This document shows positions 1 to 5,667 of a stretch of 7,990 nt of DNA, piece by piece (positions within the stretch are counted from its first letter, which is position 1; each line of letters begins with the position of its first letter). The notes under the pieces were generated by a model. That model did not search any database, was not told the DNA's origin, and saw only the letters and a list, made by a program, of their open reading frames with translations. The position numbers were made by a program, and so were the translations under genes. This DNA comes from an uncultured Caldimicrobium sp. (GTDB lineage Bacteria; Desulfobacterota; Thermodesulfobacteria; Thermodesulfobacteriales; Thermodesulfobacteriaceae). The stretch is from NCBI GenBank assembly GCA_938091475.1, contig CALLJI010000126.1, forward strand, positions 1 through 7,990, written 5' to 3'.

Positions 1-335
1 TCTGTCTTAAGACTTTCGGGATTATAAATAAGCTTATCTAAACTCTTCACAATAGCATCTAAGGGCCTCTTTACAAAGAACCAGAACAAAATCGCACCTA
101 AGCTCATAAAGAAAAGAATGAGGATTAATATTATGTAGAAAACCATCTCAATATAAAAAACATTTATGACAGAGGTTTTTGATGCTACATCCTGAATCAA
201 ATTATAAAGATAAAAAGAGAGAGAAAAATTAACTATTACACTTAAACCTAATACGAATCCAATCTTCCAAAAAAGGCTTCTATCAACCGCTAATCGGATA
301 AGTTTTAAAAAACCCTCTTTAATAGACTTGGCCAT
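1..335 (-). CDS. N-terminal part of a membrane sensor/signalling protein with HAMP-like region (cut by window edge)
   Basis: This open frame starts at an ATG (bases 335-333) and runs off the left edge, giving 111 residues. An AAAAGGA Shine-Dalgarno lies about 8 bases upstream, and an in-frame stop directly precedes that, so the start is firm. Residues about 24-46 and 60-87 are strongly hydrophobic and form two transmembrane helices, separated by a loop of only about 13 residues (LIQDVASKTSVIN). After the second helix comes KRPLDAIVKSLDKL, which fits the start of a HAMP linker (basic residues, then Pro and amphipathic helix 1). Proteins built this way are usually sensor histidine kinases, chemoreceptors or diguanylate cyclases; the output domain lies outside the window, so the class cannot be named. 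The tiny extracytoplasmic loop argues against a large periplasmic ligand domain. It is transcribed divergently from the small gene at 423. That it is a real membrane protein is fairly sure; the HAMP call is moderate. Confidence 0.72.
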   Translation of the reverse strand, partial: MAKSIKEGFLKLIRLAVDRSLFWKIGFVLGLSVIVNFSLSFYLYNLIQDVASKTSVINVFYIEMVFYIILILILFFMSLGAILFWFFVKRPLDAIVKSLDKLIYNPESLKT

Positions 336-367
336 TTTTAATTCCTTTTTATTAATTCATAAGTTAA

Positions 368-395
368 AACATAGCAATTATTTCCATCTTGACAA
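368..395 (-). promoter_or_regulatory. Predicted sigma-70-type promoter of the left-edge membrane protein gene
   Basis: Read on the minus strand there is a -35 TTGTCA (bases 395-390), a 16-base spacer and a -10 TATGTT (373-368). The -10 is preceded by TGC, giving an extended -10. Transcription would begin near base 361, leaving a leader of about 26 bases that contains the Shine-Dalgarno. The -35 box is almost the same DNA as the -35 box of the opposing promoter. Inferred from consensus match only. Confidence 0.5.
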
Positions 396-416
396 GGGTT
401 AGATTTGTAGTAACTT
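389..416 (+). promoter_or_regulatory. Predicted sigma-70-type promoter giving a leaderless transcript
   Basis: A perfect TTGACA -35 box (389-394) is followed after 16 bases by TAACTT (411-416), a weak -10 box matching three of six consensus positions. The expected start of transcription, about 7 bases further on, falls at the ATG at 423. There is no Shine-Dalgarno sequence ahead of that ATG, and an in-frame TAA at 411-413 rules out an earlier start. This fits a leaderless mRNA. The -35 box is strong evidence, the -10 weak. Confidence 0.45.
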
Positions 417-422
417 ACTTAT

Positions 423-623
423 ATGCCTTCAGAAAAAATTCTTCCCATAGAGAAAAGGTCTGGTTCCCAGTCTGAGGCCCTCTCTCCGATAGATGAGCTT
501 ACTTTAAAGGTTACCAAAGAAATTGTAATTAAATTTATCGAAATGGGCAGGTGCTCACCAGCCACATTTGAAGAAGTTTTTACTTTAGTGCATTCTGTGA
601 TCAAAAAAAATCTTCAGAAATAG
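423..623 (+). CDS. Small helical protein of unknown function (66 aa)
   Basis: I do not recognise a named family. The 66-residue product has a polar, probably flexible N-terminus (residues 1-22, rich in Ser, Glu and Lys) and then a largely helical part. The pattern KEIVIKFIEMGRCSPATFEEVFTLVHSVIKKNL (in pieces: KEIVIKFIE, GRCSPATFEEVF, VHSVIKKNL) reads as two amphipathic helices joined by a Gly-Arg-Cys-Ser-Pro turn. There is no signal peptide or membrane segment, and only one Cys. The start is the only one possible in this frame, since a stop lies 12 bases upstream, and it has no ribosome-binding site. The stop is 7 bases ahead of the preferred start of the flavoprotein gene, so the two are probably co-transcribed. 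The helix-turn-helix-like spacing hints at a small binding or adaptor protein, but this is inference. The balanced, non-repetitive protein composition supports a real gene. Confidence 0.65.
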   Translation: MPSEKILPIEKRSGSQSEALSPIDELTLKVTKEIVIKFIEMGRCSPATFEEVFTLVHSVIKKNLQK

Positions 624-630
624 GATGCAA

Positions 631-1242
631 ATGAATATTTTAGCTATCCATGGGAGTCCGAGAAAGGGGGGCAATTCAGAAATTCTCCTACAGGCCTTCA
701 TAGAAGGCACTAAAAGCAAAAATCCCAAGCTTGAAAAAATCTCTCTCTATGAATTAAAATTTTCTCCTTGTATAGCCTGTGGCGAATGCGAACATTCAGG
801 AGAGTGTGTCTTAAGAGACGATATGACGGAAATCTATCCCAAAATCCTCTCTGCAGATCTCTTAGTGGTTTCAACCCCAATCTTTTTCTATTCACAGCCC
901 TCGATGCTGCAAGCCTTTTTTGAGAGATTTCAAGCCCTCTGGGCCTCAAAGTATATACTTCATCTTTCTCATCCCTTTAATAAAACTCCTCGGGGCATTT
1001 TATTAGCCCTTGGAGCCACTAAAGGGAAAAAACTCTTTGAAGCTTTGGTAAGAACTTATAAATTTGTGATGGATGCCTGCTGGGGTAAATATGTAGGAGG
1101 TTTGTTTTTCAGGGGAATAGATAAAAAGGGTGAAATTTTAGAGCACCCTGACATCTTAGAAAAAGCCAAAAACTTAGGAAAAGAGGTAGTCCTTTTTGAA
1201 GATGAAGCAAACTGGAATTTAGAGCGAAGTCCTACCCCTTAG
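631..1242 (+). CDS. Iron-sulfur flavoprotein / NAD(P)H-dependent FMN reductase family protein
   Basis: This is a flavodoxin-fold reductase. The N-terminus MNILAIHGSPRKGGNSE is the phosphate-binding first strand and loop that hold FMN. Residues 47-59 carry Cys-x2-Cys-x2-Cys-x5-Cys (PCIACGECEHSGEC), followed by the family's DDM motif. This compact cysteine spacing is the 4Fe-4S ligand motif of iron-sulfur flavoproteins (Isf), electron carriers of strict anaerobes that can reduce O2 or H2O2 or pass electrons from ferredoxin. STPIFFYSQPSMLQAFFER is the second FMN-contact loop. I chose the ATG at 631 because AGGA at 622-625 is properly spaced before it and the family normally begins M-K/N-I-L; an in-frame ATG at 625 would add only Met-Gln. 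Length, about 203 residues, is normal. It follows the small gene at 423 closely and converges on thiE, sharing the bases TTAG. The substrate is unknown. Confidence 0.88.
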   Translation: MNILAIHGSPRKGGNSEILLQAFIEGTKSKNPKLEKISLYELKFSPCIACGECEHSGECVLRDDMTEIYPKILSADLLVVSTPIFFYSQPSMLQAFFERFQALWASKYILHLSHPFNKTPRGILLALGATKGKKLFEALVRTYKFVMDACWGKYVGGLFFRGIDKKGEILEHPDILEKAKNLGKEVVLFEDEANWNLERSPTP

Positions 1243-1886
1243 GCAACCTCTTCAAAAAGTTTAGCATAAGCCCTTGCTCTTTCTTCAATGGAAACTGCTT
1301 TCCAGATATCACTTATAACTGCAATTAAGTCTGCTCCAAGCTCAATGAGAGGTTTAGCCCTCTCTAAAGTAATTCCTCCAATAGCGCACAGGGGAAGCGT
1401 GAGCCTTTTTTTTGCCTCTCTTAAGATTTCTAAGGGAATTATTGGGGACTGCGGTTTAGTGGGGGATAGATAGAAACTGCCAAAGGCTACATAACTTGCT
1501 CCCAACTTTTCAGCTCGGAGCGCTCTCTCTAAATCTCCATAACAGGAAACCCCTATGATCTTCCCGGGAAGCTCGGTTAGAGCCCGCTCTATTGAAGTAT
1601 CCTCTTTTCCTAAATGAACTCCGTCTGCAGAAACCACTTTCGCTAACTCAACAGAGTCATTCACTATAAAAAGGGCTTGATATTTATGGCATAATTTCTT
1701 TAGAGCTAAAGCTATTGGCAGAAGCTCTTCCAAAGGGGTCTCTTTATCCCTTAACTGAACTATTTTGGCACCACCCTTAAGTGCACTCTCCACCATCTCA
1801 AAAATTTTTCCCTTTTCGTAGGGCGTTAGTTCTTTATCCGTTATTACATATAGGCCTCTGAGATTTGTCTGCCTTGGATTATCCAT
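1239..1886 (-). CDS. thiE: Thiamine phosphate synthase
   Basis: ThiE joins hydroxymethylpyrimidine diphosphate and thiazole phosphate to make thiamine phosphate, releasing pyrophosphate; it is a soluble TIM barrel. The 215 residues match the family length. Visible motifs are QLRDK (44-48, pyrimidine and diphosphate contacts), VND (75-77, Mg2+ region), DGVHLGKED (88-96), IGVS (111-114), SPTKP (141-145, diphosphate loop), AIGGI (168-172) and VIS (190-192, thiazole phosphate site). The more usual FP before the SPTKP loop is replaced by YL, a mild variation. The start ATG has AGGGG 8 bases upstream. No other thiamine gene is adjacent, and no TPP riboswitch (THI box) is visible in the leader, so control is more likely at the promoter, where a palindrome overlaps the -35 box. 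The stop codon overlaps that of the convergent flavoprotein gene. Confidence 0.96.
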   Translation of the reverse strand: MDNPRQTNLRGLYVITDKELTPYEKGKIFEMVESALKGGAKIVQLRDKETPLEELLPIALALKKLCHKYQALFIVNDSVELAKVVSADGVHLGKEDTSIERALTELPGKIIGVSCYGDLERALRAEKLGASYVAFGSFYLSPTKPQSPIIPLEILREAKKRLTLPLCAIGGITLERAKPLIELGADLIAVISDIWKAVSIEERARAYAKLFEEVA

Positions 1887-1913
1887 TCTTTATACCCCTA
1901 AGCATTTTTTAAC

Positions 1914-1942
1914 ATTTTAATACCCAACCTTTGGATAGACAA
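1914..1942 (-). promoter_or_regulatory. Predicted thiE promoter
   Basis: On the minus strand TTGTCT (1942-1937) and TAAAAT (1919-1914) are separated by 17 bases. They match the sigma-70 boxes at four and five of six positions. Transcription would begin near base 1907, giving a leader of about 20 bases with the AGGGG ribosome-binding site. A 22-bp palindrome begins inside the -35 box. Confidence 0.5.
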
Positions 1943-1961
1943 TAGATCATACAATCTATTG
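1940..1961. promoter_or_regulatory. Perfect inverted repeat at the thiE -35 box, possible operator
   Basis: CAATAGAT (1940-1947) and ATCTATTG (1954-1961) are exact reverse complements around a 6-base centre (CATACA). The 22-bp palindrome overlaps three bases of the predicted thiE -35 hexamer and extends upstream of it. This is a classic position for a dimeric regulator that activates or represses. There is no other copy in the window. The arms are AT-rich, so a stable RNA hairpin is less likely than a protein site. The function is inferred. Confidence 0.4.
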
Positions 1962-1974
1962 CGGTTACAATTTT

Positions 1975-2087
1975 GATGGGGGTATACCGTGCCCTAAGAT
2001 TTTGATTGTAAGGGCAGGGCTTCCCTGCCCGAGATCTTGTAGAGGCGATTCACGAATCGCCCAAAATCGTAGAAGCAAGGCTTGCCC
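1975..2087 (+). repeat. Cluster of GC-rich palindromic repeat modules between thiE and ribBA
   Basis: The 310-base gap 1887-2196 holds the thiE promoter, this cluster, and the ribBA promoter and leader; no gene is seen. Four modules share a TGTAGGGGC-like left flank and a GCCC right end. (1) A decayed copy with GGTATACC (1981-1988) and GTGCCC. (2) GGGCAGGG / CCCTGCCC with a 3-base loop (2012-2030). (3) GGCGATTC / GAATCGCC (2044-2061). (4) A weaker GCAA / TTGC hairpin (2075-2085). The same family recurs at 7704-7909. The modules are followed by A runs rather than T runs on the plus strand, so they are not ordinary intrinsic terminators. They stand out as GC-rich islands in AT-rich DNA. They resemble dispersed palindromic intergenic repeats seen in many bacteria; their mobility and role are unknown. 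Confidence 0.8.
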
Positions 2088-2115
2088 TATGAAAGAACAC
2101 CCATTCTACAATCTC

Positions 2116-2144
2116 TTGGAATTTTCTAAAAGCGTATTAATAAT
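2116..2144 (+). promoter_or_regulatory. Predicted promoter of the ribBA-yfcE-proS-lpxD transcript
   Basis: TTGGAA (2116-2121) and AATAAT (2139-2144) are spaced by 17 bases and match the sigma-70 boxes at four and five of six positions. The start would lie near 2151, giving a leader of about 46 bases. That leader is too short for an FMN riboswitch and shows none of its conserved boxes. A moderate consensus match in AT-rich DNA. Confidence 0.38.
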
Positions 2145-2168
2145 AAATGCTTAAAGGAAAAAATTTAG

Positions 2169-2190
2169 GCTAATTCTTTAGCGAGGGGAG
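2169..2190 (+). promoter_or_regulatory. ribBA leader: small stem-loop next to a strong Shine-Dalgarno
   Basis: GCTAA (2169-2173) and TTAGC (2178-2182) can pair around a TTCT loop directly before the Shine-Dalgarno GAGGGGAG (2183-2190), which lies 6 bases ahead of the ribBA ATG. The Shine-Dalgarno stays outside the stem. The stem is short, so any regulatory role is uncertain; the ribosome-binding site itself is clear. Confidence 0.5.
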
Positions 2191-2196
2191 ATTTTT

Positions 2197-3399
2197 ATGC
2201 CCATTAGTTCCATTGAAGAAGCTTTAGAGGATCTTAGGCAAGGTAAAATGCTCATTGTGGTAGATGATGAGGACCGAGAGAATGAAGGCGACCTTATTGT
2301 TATGGCAGAAAAGGTCACCCCAGAGTCCATCAATTTTATGGCAAAATACGGAAGGGGACTTATTTGCTTAGCAATTGCTCCTGAAATAGCTGATAAACTT
2401 AAACTTGAACTTCAACCCAGAAGAGGGATAGACCCCTATGGAACAGCTTTTACTGTCTCCATTGATGCCAGAGAGGGTATCACCACTGGGATCTCAGCCT
2501 ATGATAGAGCTTATACCATAAAAAAGGTCATTGATGAAAATAGCAAGCCCGAAGACTTTATCACTCCAGGACATATTTTCCCCATCATAGCTAAAAAAGG
2601 AGGAGTTTTAGTGAGAGCAGGTCACACTGAGGCGGCTGTGGATTTAGCGCGTCTCTGTGGGATGAAACCAGCAGGAGTTATCTGTGAAATAATGAAAGAT
2701 GATGGTACTATGGCAAGGCTTCCAGACTTGGAAGAGTTTGCAGAAAAATGGAACCTAAAAATCATCACGATCAGAGATCTTATTGCCTATAGATTAAAGA
2801 AAGAAACCTTAGTAAAAAGAGAAGTAGAAACCACCCTTCCCACCCCCTATGGAACTTTTAAACTCATTGCCTATAGCAATCTTATTGACCAGGCTACCCA
2901 TATTGCTTTAGTTATGGGTGAGATCACTGAGGATCCTACTTTAGTAAGGGTACACTCAGAGTGTCTGACAGGGGATGTCTTTGGCTCCCTAAGGTGTGAT
3001 TGTGGTCCTCAGTTAAAGAAAGCTATGGAAATGATTGCTAAGGAAGGAAAGGGAGTTTTACTATATCTACGCCAAGAGGGAAGAGGGATTGGTCTTTTAA
3101 ATAAATTAAAAGCCTATGCTTTGCAAGAACAGGGCTTGGATACAGTGGAAGCTAACCTTGCCCTTGGATTTAAACCTGATCTCAGAGATTATGGAATAGG
3201 AGCTCAAATTTTAAGGGACTTGGGAATTAAACAAATACGCCTTATGACTAATAATCCCAGGAAAATTGTAGGTTTAGAAGGTTATGGAATGAAGGTTGTA
3301 GAAAGAGTCCCTATTGAAATTTCCCCCATTAAAGAAAACCTTAAGTACCTTCAGACCAAAAAAGAAAAGCTTGGACATCTTATTTCCTGCTTAAAATAA
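2197..3399 (+). CDS. ribBA: Bifunctional 3,4-dihydroxy-2-butanone-4-phosphate synthase / GTP cyclohydrolase II
   Basis: RibBA starts both branches of riboflavin synthesis. The N-terminal half turns ribulose 5-phosphate into dihydroxybutanone phosphate plus formate; the C-terminal half opens GTP to the diaminopyrimidine. The 400 residues are the normal fusion length. The RibB domain (about 1-200) shows [10 protein letters not shown] (23-32, acidic Mg2+ and catalytic loop), the [16 protein letters not shown] segment (75-90) and [13 protein letters not shown] (141-153). The RibA domain (about 205-400) shows [18 protein letters not shown], whose Cys256, Cys267 and Cys269 should bind zinc, then RQEGRGIGL (292-300), [12 protein letters not shown] (328-339) and TNNPRK (351-356). 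All key residues are present, so both activities are expected. No other rib gene is adjacent. It leads a plus-strand group of four genes with short gaps. Confidence 0.98.
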   Translation: MPISSIEEALEDLRQGKMLIVVDDEDRENEGDLIVMAEKVTPESINFMAKYGRGLICLAIAPEIADKLKLELQPRRGIDPYGTAFTVSIDAREGITTGISAYDRAYTIKKVIDENSKPEDFITPGHIFPIIAKKGGVLVRAGHTEAAVDLARLCGMKPAGVICEIMKDDGTMARLPDLEEFAEKWNLKIITIRDLIAYRLKKETLVKREVETTLPTPYGTFKLIAYSNLIDQATHIALVMGEITEDPTLVRVHSECLTGDVFGSLRCDCGPQLKKAMEMIAKEGKGVLLYLRQEGRGIGLLNKLKAYALQEQGLDTVEANLALGFKPDLRDYGIGAQILRDLGIKQIRLMTNNPRKIVGLEGYGMKVVERVPIEISPIKENLKYLQTKKEKLGHLISCLK

Positions 3400-3440
3400 A
3401 AATTGTGAAGGTGTTTTGACCTTAAAAAACTTCTCTAAGA

Positions 3441-3446
3441 AGGGGG
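3441..3446 (+). promoter_or_regulatory. Shine-Dalgarno site that sets the phosphoesterase start
   Basis: AGGGGG (3441-3446) lies 5 bases before the TTG at 3452. That start gives a protein beginning MRVAIVSDSHD, exactly as expected for the family. The longer in-frame TTG at 3416 would add 12 polar residues not typical of the family and has a weaker AAGG at only 4 bases. Confidence 0.7.
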
Positions 3447-3451
3447 AAAAC

Positions 3452-3946
3452 TTGAGAGTGGCAATTGTGAGTGATTCCCACGATAGAATAGACCATCTGG
3501 AATGGGCTATTGAAGAGTCTACAAAAAGAGAGGTAAAGAGACTTTTTCATTGTGGTGATTTGATCTCACCCTTTATGCTTTTAACTCTGGCCAAATTTCC
3601 GGGTCCTGTGGATTTTATCTTTGGAAACAATAAGGGCGATATTTTTCTTCTCTGTAAACTCTTGAAGGACTATCCACATCTTAACTTACATGGAGATGAG
3701 GCTTTTTTAGAAATAGAGGGCATAAAGATAGCTTTAGTTCATTATCCTAAAATAGCCGAGCAATTAGCTTTGGGGAAAAAGTTTGACTATATTTTCTGTG
3801 GGCATACCCATAAATTTAAAGTTTGGGAGATAGGTATTACACTTATCATTAATCCTGGCGAACTAATGGGAAAGGAAGGGCCCCCTTCCTTTGTAATTTT
3901 GGACTTAAAAACCAAACAATGGGAAAGGTTAACTCTTAATAGATAA
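3452..3946 (+). CDS. YfcE/MJ0936-type metallophosphoesterase
   Basis: This is a small calcineurin-like phosphoesterase with a two-metal centre, probably hydrolysing phosphodiesters in the cytoplasm; the natural substrate of the family is poorly known. From the TTG start it has 164 residues, the usual size. Metal ligands are visible in order: Asp8 and His10 (SDSHD), Asp36 (HCGD), Asn59 (GNN), His97 (LVHY), and His118 with His120 (GHTH). The family tail NPG...PSFVILDL is present. The GN(C/N)D position reads GNNK, so the Asp after the metal-binding Asn is replaced; this residue is not a ligand. The gene lies 52 bases after ribBA and 24 before proS, and its role in that group is not evident. A strong hairpin near its 3' end may affect transcription into proS. 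Confidence 0.92.
   Translation: MRVAIVSDSHDRIDHLEWAIEESTKREVKRLFHCGDLISPFMLLTLAKFPGPVDFIFGNNKGDIFLLCKLLKDYPHLNLHGDEAFLEIEGIKIALVHYPKIAEQLALGKKFDYIFCGHTHKFKVWEIGITLIINPGELMGKEGPPSFVILDLKTKQWERLTLNR
3871..3892 (+). promoter_or_regulatory. Strong hairpin inside the 3' part of the phosphoesterase gene, upstream of proS
   Basis: AAAGGAAGG (3871-3879) and CCTTCCTTT (3884-3892) are perfect complements around a GCCC loop. The hairpin is followed by TGTAATTTT, a poor but T-rich tract, and ends 78 bases before the proS ATG. It encodes the KEGPPSF part of the phosphoesterase. It could pause or partly terminate transcription or shape mRNA processing; it may also be a chance result of codon choice. Confidence 0.35.
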
Positions 3947-3970
3947 GTCTGCCCTTTTAGGAGAGCACTA

Positions 3971-5665
3971 ATGAGAAGAACCCGTTTTTTTCTTCCTACC
4001 TTGAGAGAGGATCCCTCAGAAGCAGAAACAGTAAGTCATAAACTCTTATTGAGAGGCGGATTTATAAGAAAGGTTGCCTCTGGAATATATAATTTTCTCC
4101 CCTTAGGTTTTCGGGTGCTAAAGAAGATTGAAAACATTGTGAGAGAGGAGATGAACAAAGCAGGTGCTTTGGAGATACTTATGCCTCTTGTGCAACCAGC
4201 AGAGCTTTGGAAAGAAACAGGAAGATGGGAGGCATATGGAAAAGAACTTCTGCGTTTTAAAGACAGAAAGGAGCATGACTTTTGTCTTGGTCCCACCCAT
4301 GAAGAAATTGTAACAGATCTTGTGCGAAAAGAAGTAAGGTCATATCGAGACTTACCCCTCATCCTCTACCAAATTGCACCTAAATTTAGAGATGAAATTA
4401 GACCTCGCTTTGGCTTGATGAGGGCAAGGGAATTCTTAATGAAAGATGCCTATTCCTTTGATGCAGACTTGGAAGGAGTAGAAAAGAGCTATCAATTAAT
4501 GTATTCAACCTATTGCAAGATCTTTGAAAATTGTGGACTAAAATTCAAAGCAGTTAAAGCTCATACAGGGGCAATGGGAGGTGATTTTTCCCATGAATTT
4601 ATGGTGCTATCTGAGACTGGAGAAGATACCCTGGCTATATGTGAAAATTGTGGCTATGCCTCAAATATAGAACTAACCCCTGCCATAAGCAAGGCTTCCT
4701 ATCCCATAGAACCCATTAAACCCCTTGAAAAGGTTTATACTCCTGGAGTTAGATCTGCCAAAGATGTAGCAGAATATCTGGGATTTCCATTAGAGAAAAT
4801 TACCAAAACCCTTATTTATATTATTGAGGAAAAAGAACCTATAGCTGTTGTGATAAGAGGGGATCATGAGCTAAATGAAGTGAAATTGGAAAAAATCTTA
4901 GGAGGAAAGGCCTTTCGGTTAGCTACTGAAGAGGAAATATTAAAGTTAACAGGTGCACATCCTGGATTTTTGGGTCCAAAGGGGCTTTCAATGAAAATAA
5001 TTGTGGATAAGGCTTTAGAAAATTATCCCAACTTTGTAATCGGGGCAAATGAGGATAATTATCACTATGTGAATGCTAACTTAGGGGAAACCTTTAAGGC
5101 AGATCTCCTTGCCGATTTAAGAAAGGCTACCCAAGGAGACCTTTGCCCTCAGTGTGATAAAGAGCTTTTCTTTCTTAAAGGTATTGAAGTTGGACATATC
5201 TTTAAACTTGGAACCAAATACAGTTCTGCTATGAGAGCTACTTTCTTAGATAGAGATGGCAAAGAAAAACCTATCCTTATGGGATGCTATGGAATAGGAG
5301 TAAGTCGAATCATTTCAGCTGCAATAGAACAAAATAATGATGAGAAGGGGATCATTTTTCCTTGGGCAATTGCCCCCTTTCAAATTGGAATAATTTCATT
5401 AAACAAAATTTTTTCAGACAAGGCAGAAAAGCTTTATTCAGAGCTTTCAGCACTCTGGGAAGTGCTCTATGATGATAGAGAAGAAAGCCCTGGAGTGAAA
5501 TTTAAAGATATGGACCTCATTGGAATCCCCCTTCAACTTATTTTAGGTAAAAGCTTTCAGGAAAGGGGAGAAATTGAGGTCAAAATCCGCAAAAAGGACG
5601 AGAGATTTTATGTAAGAGAGGAAAATTTAAAAAATTTTATTTCTGAGATTTCCAAAACCCTTTAA
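3971..5665 (+). CDS. proS: Prolyl-tRNA synthetase, bacterial type with editing domain
   Basis: ProRS charges tRNA(Pro) with proline in two steps using ATP. The 564 residues match the bacterial form, which carries an editing insertion (INS) between class II motifs 2 and 3. Seen in order: an N-terminal region with motif 1 around 55-80, LGPTHEE (106-112), motif 2 FRDEIRPRFGLMRAREF (139-155), the INS domain (about 225-400) with the conserved lysine at 279 (TKTLIY) and GAN...H365 that serve in hydrolysing mischarged Ala-tRNA(Pro), then motif 3 GCYGIGVSR (438-446) and a C-terminal anticodon-binding domain (about 468-564). Cysteine pairs CENC (224-227) and CPQC (392-395) bracket the INS domain. A strong AGGAG sits 7 bases before the ATG. 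No T-box or other leader is seen in the 24-base gap. The enzyme looks complete and editing-competent. Confidence 0.98.
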   Translation: MRRTRFFLPTLREDPSEAETVSHKLLLRGGFIRKVASGIYNFLPLGFRVLKKIENIVREEMNKAGALEILMPLVQPAELWKETGRWEAYGKELLRFKDRKEHDFCLGPTHEEIVTDLVRKEVRSYRDLPLILYQIAPKFRDEIRPRFGLMRAREFLMKDAYSFDADLEGVEKSYQLMYSTYCKIFENCGLKFKAVKAHTGAMGGDFSHEFMVLSETGEDTLAICENCGYASNIELTPAISKASYPIEPIKPLEKVYTPGVRSAKDVAEYLGFPLEKITKTLIYIIEEKEPIAVVIRGDHELNEVKLEKILGGKAFRLATEEEILKLTGAHPGFLGPKGLSMKIIVDKALENYPNFVIGANEDNYHYVNANLGETFKADLLADLRKATQGDLCPQCDKELFFLKGIEVGHIFKLGTKYSSAMRATFLDRDGKEKPILMGCYGIGVSRIISAAIEQNNDEKGIIFPWAIAPFQIGIISLNKIFSDKAEKLYSELSALWEVLYDDREESPGVKFKDMDLIGIPLQLILGKSFQERGEIEVKIRKKDERFYVREENLKNFISEISKTL

Positions 5666-5667
5666 AA

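Noticed and set aside
419..604. Open frame of 61 codons antisense to the small gene at 423
   Set aside because: The plus-strand frame has a promoter, tight coupling to the next gene and a more natural helical composition; the antisense frame has none of these.
1975..2087. CRISPR array or intrinsic terminators
   Set aside because: Module arms differ and spacing is irregular with no unique spacers, so it is not CRISPR. The stems are followed by A runs on the plus strand and by CTACA-like sequence on the minus strand, not T tracts.
1887..2196. TPP riboswitch for thiE or FMN riboswitch for ribBA
   Set aside because: Neither the conserved CTGAGA...ACC and GAACCTGAT...GCCAGCG blocks of the THI box nor the boxes of the RFN element are present, and both predicted leaders are short.
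3416..3451. Twelve-residue N-terminal extension of the phosphoesterase from a TTG at 3416
   Set aside because: The internal TTG at 3452 has a much better Shine-Dalgarno and gives the family's usual N-terminus.
4036..4362. Open frame of 108 codons antisense to proS
   Set aside because: It is a Ser-rich shadow of the conserved proS reading frame, with no ribosome-binding site or recognisable motif.
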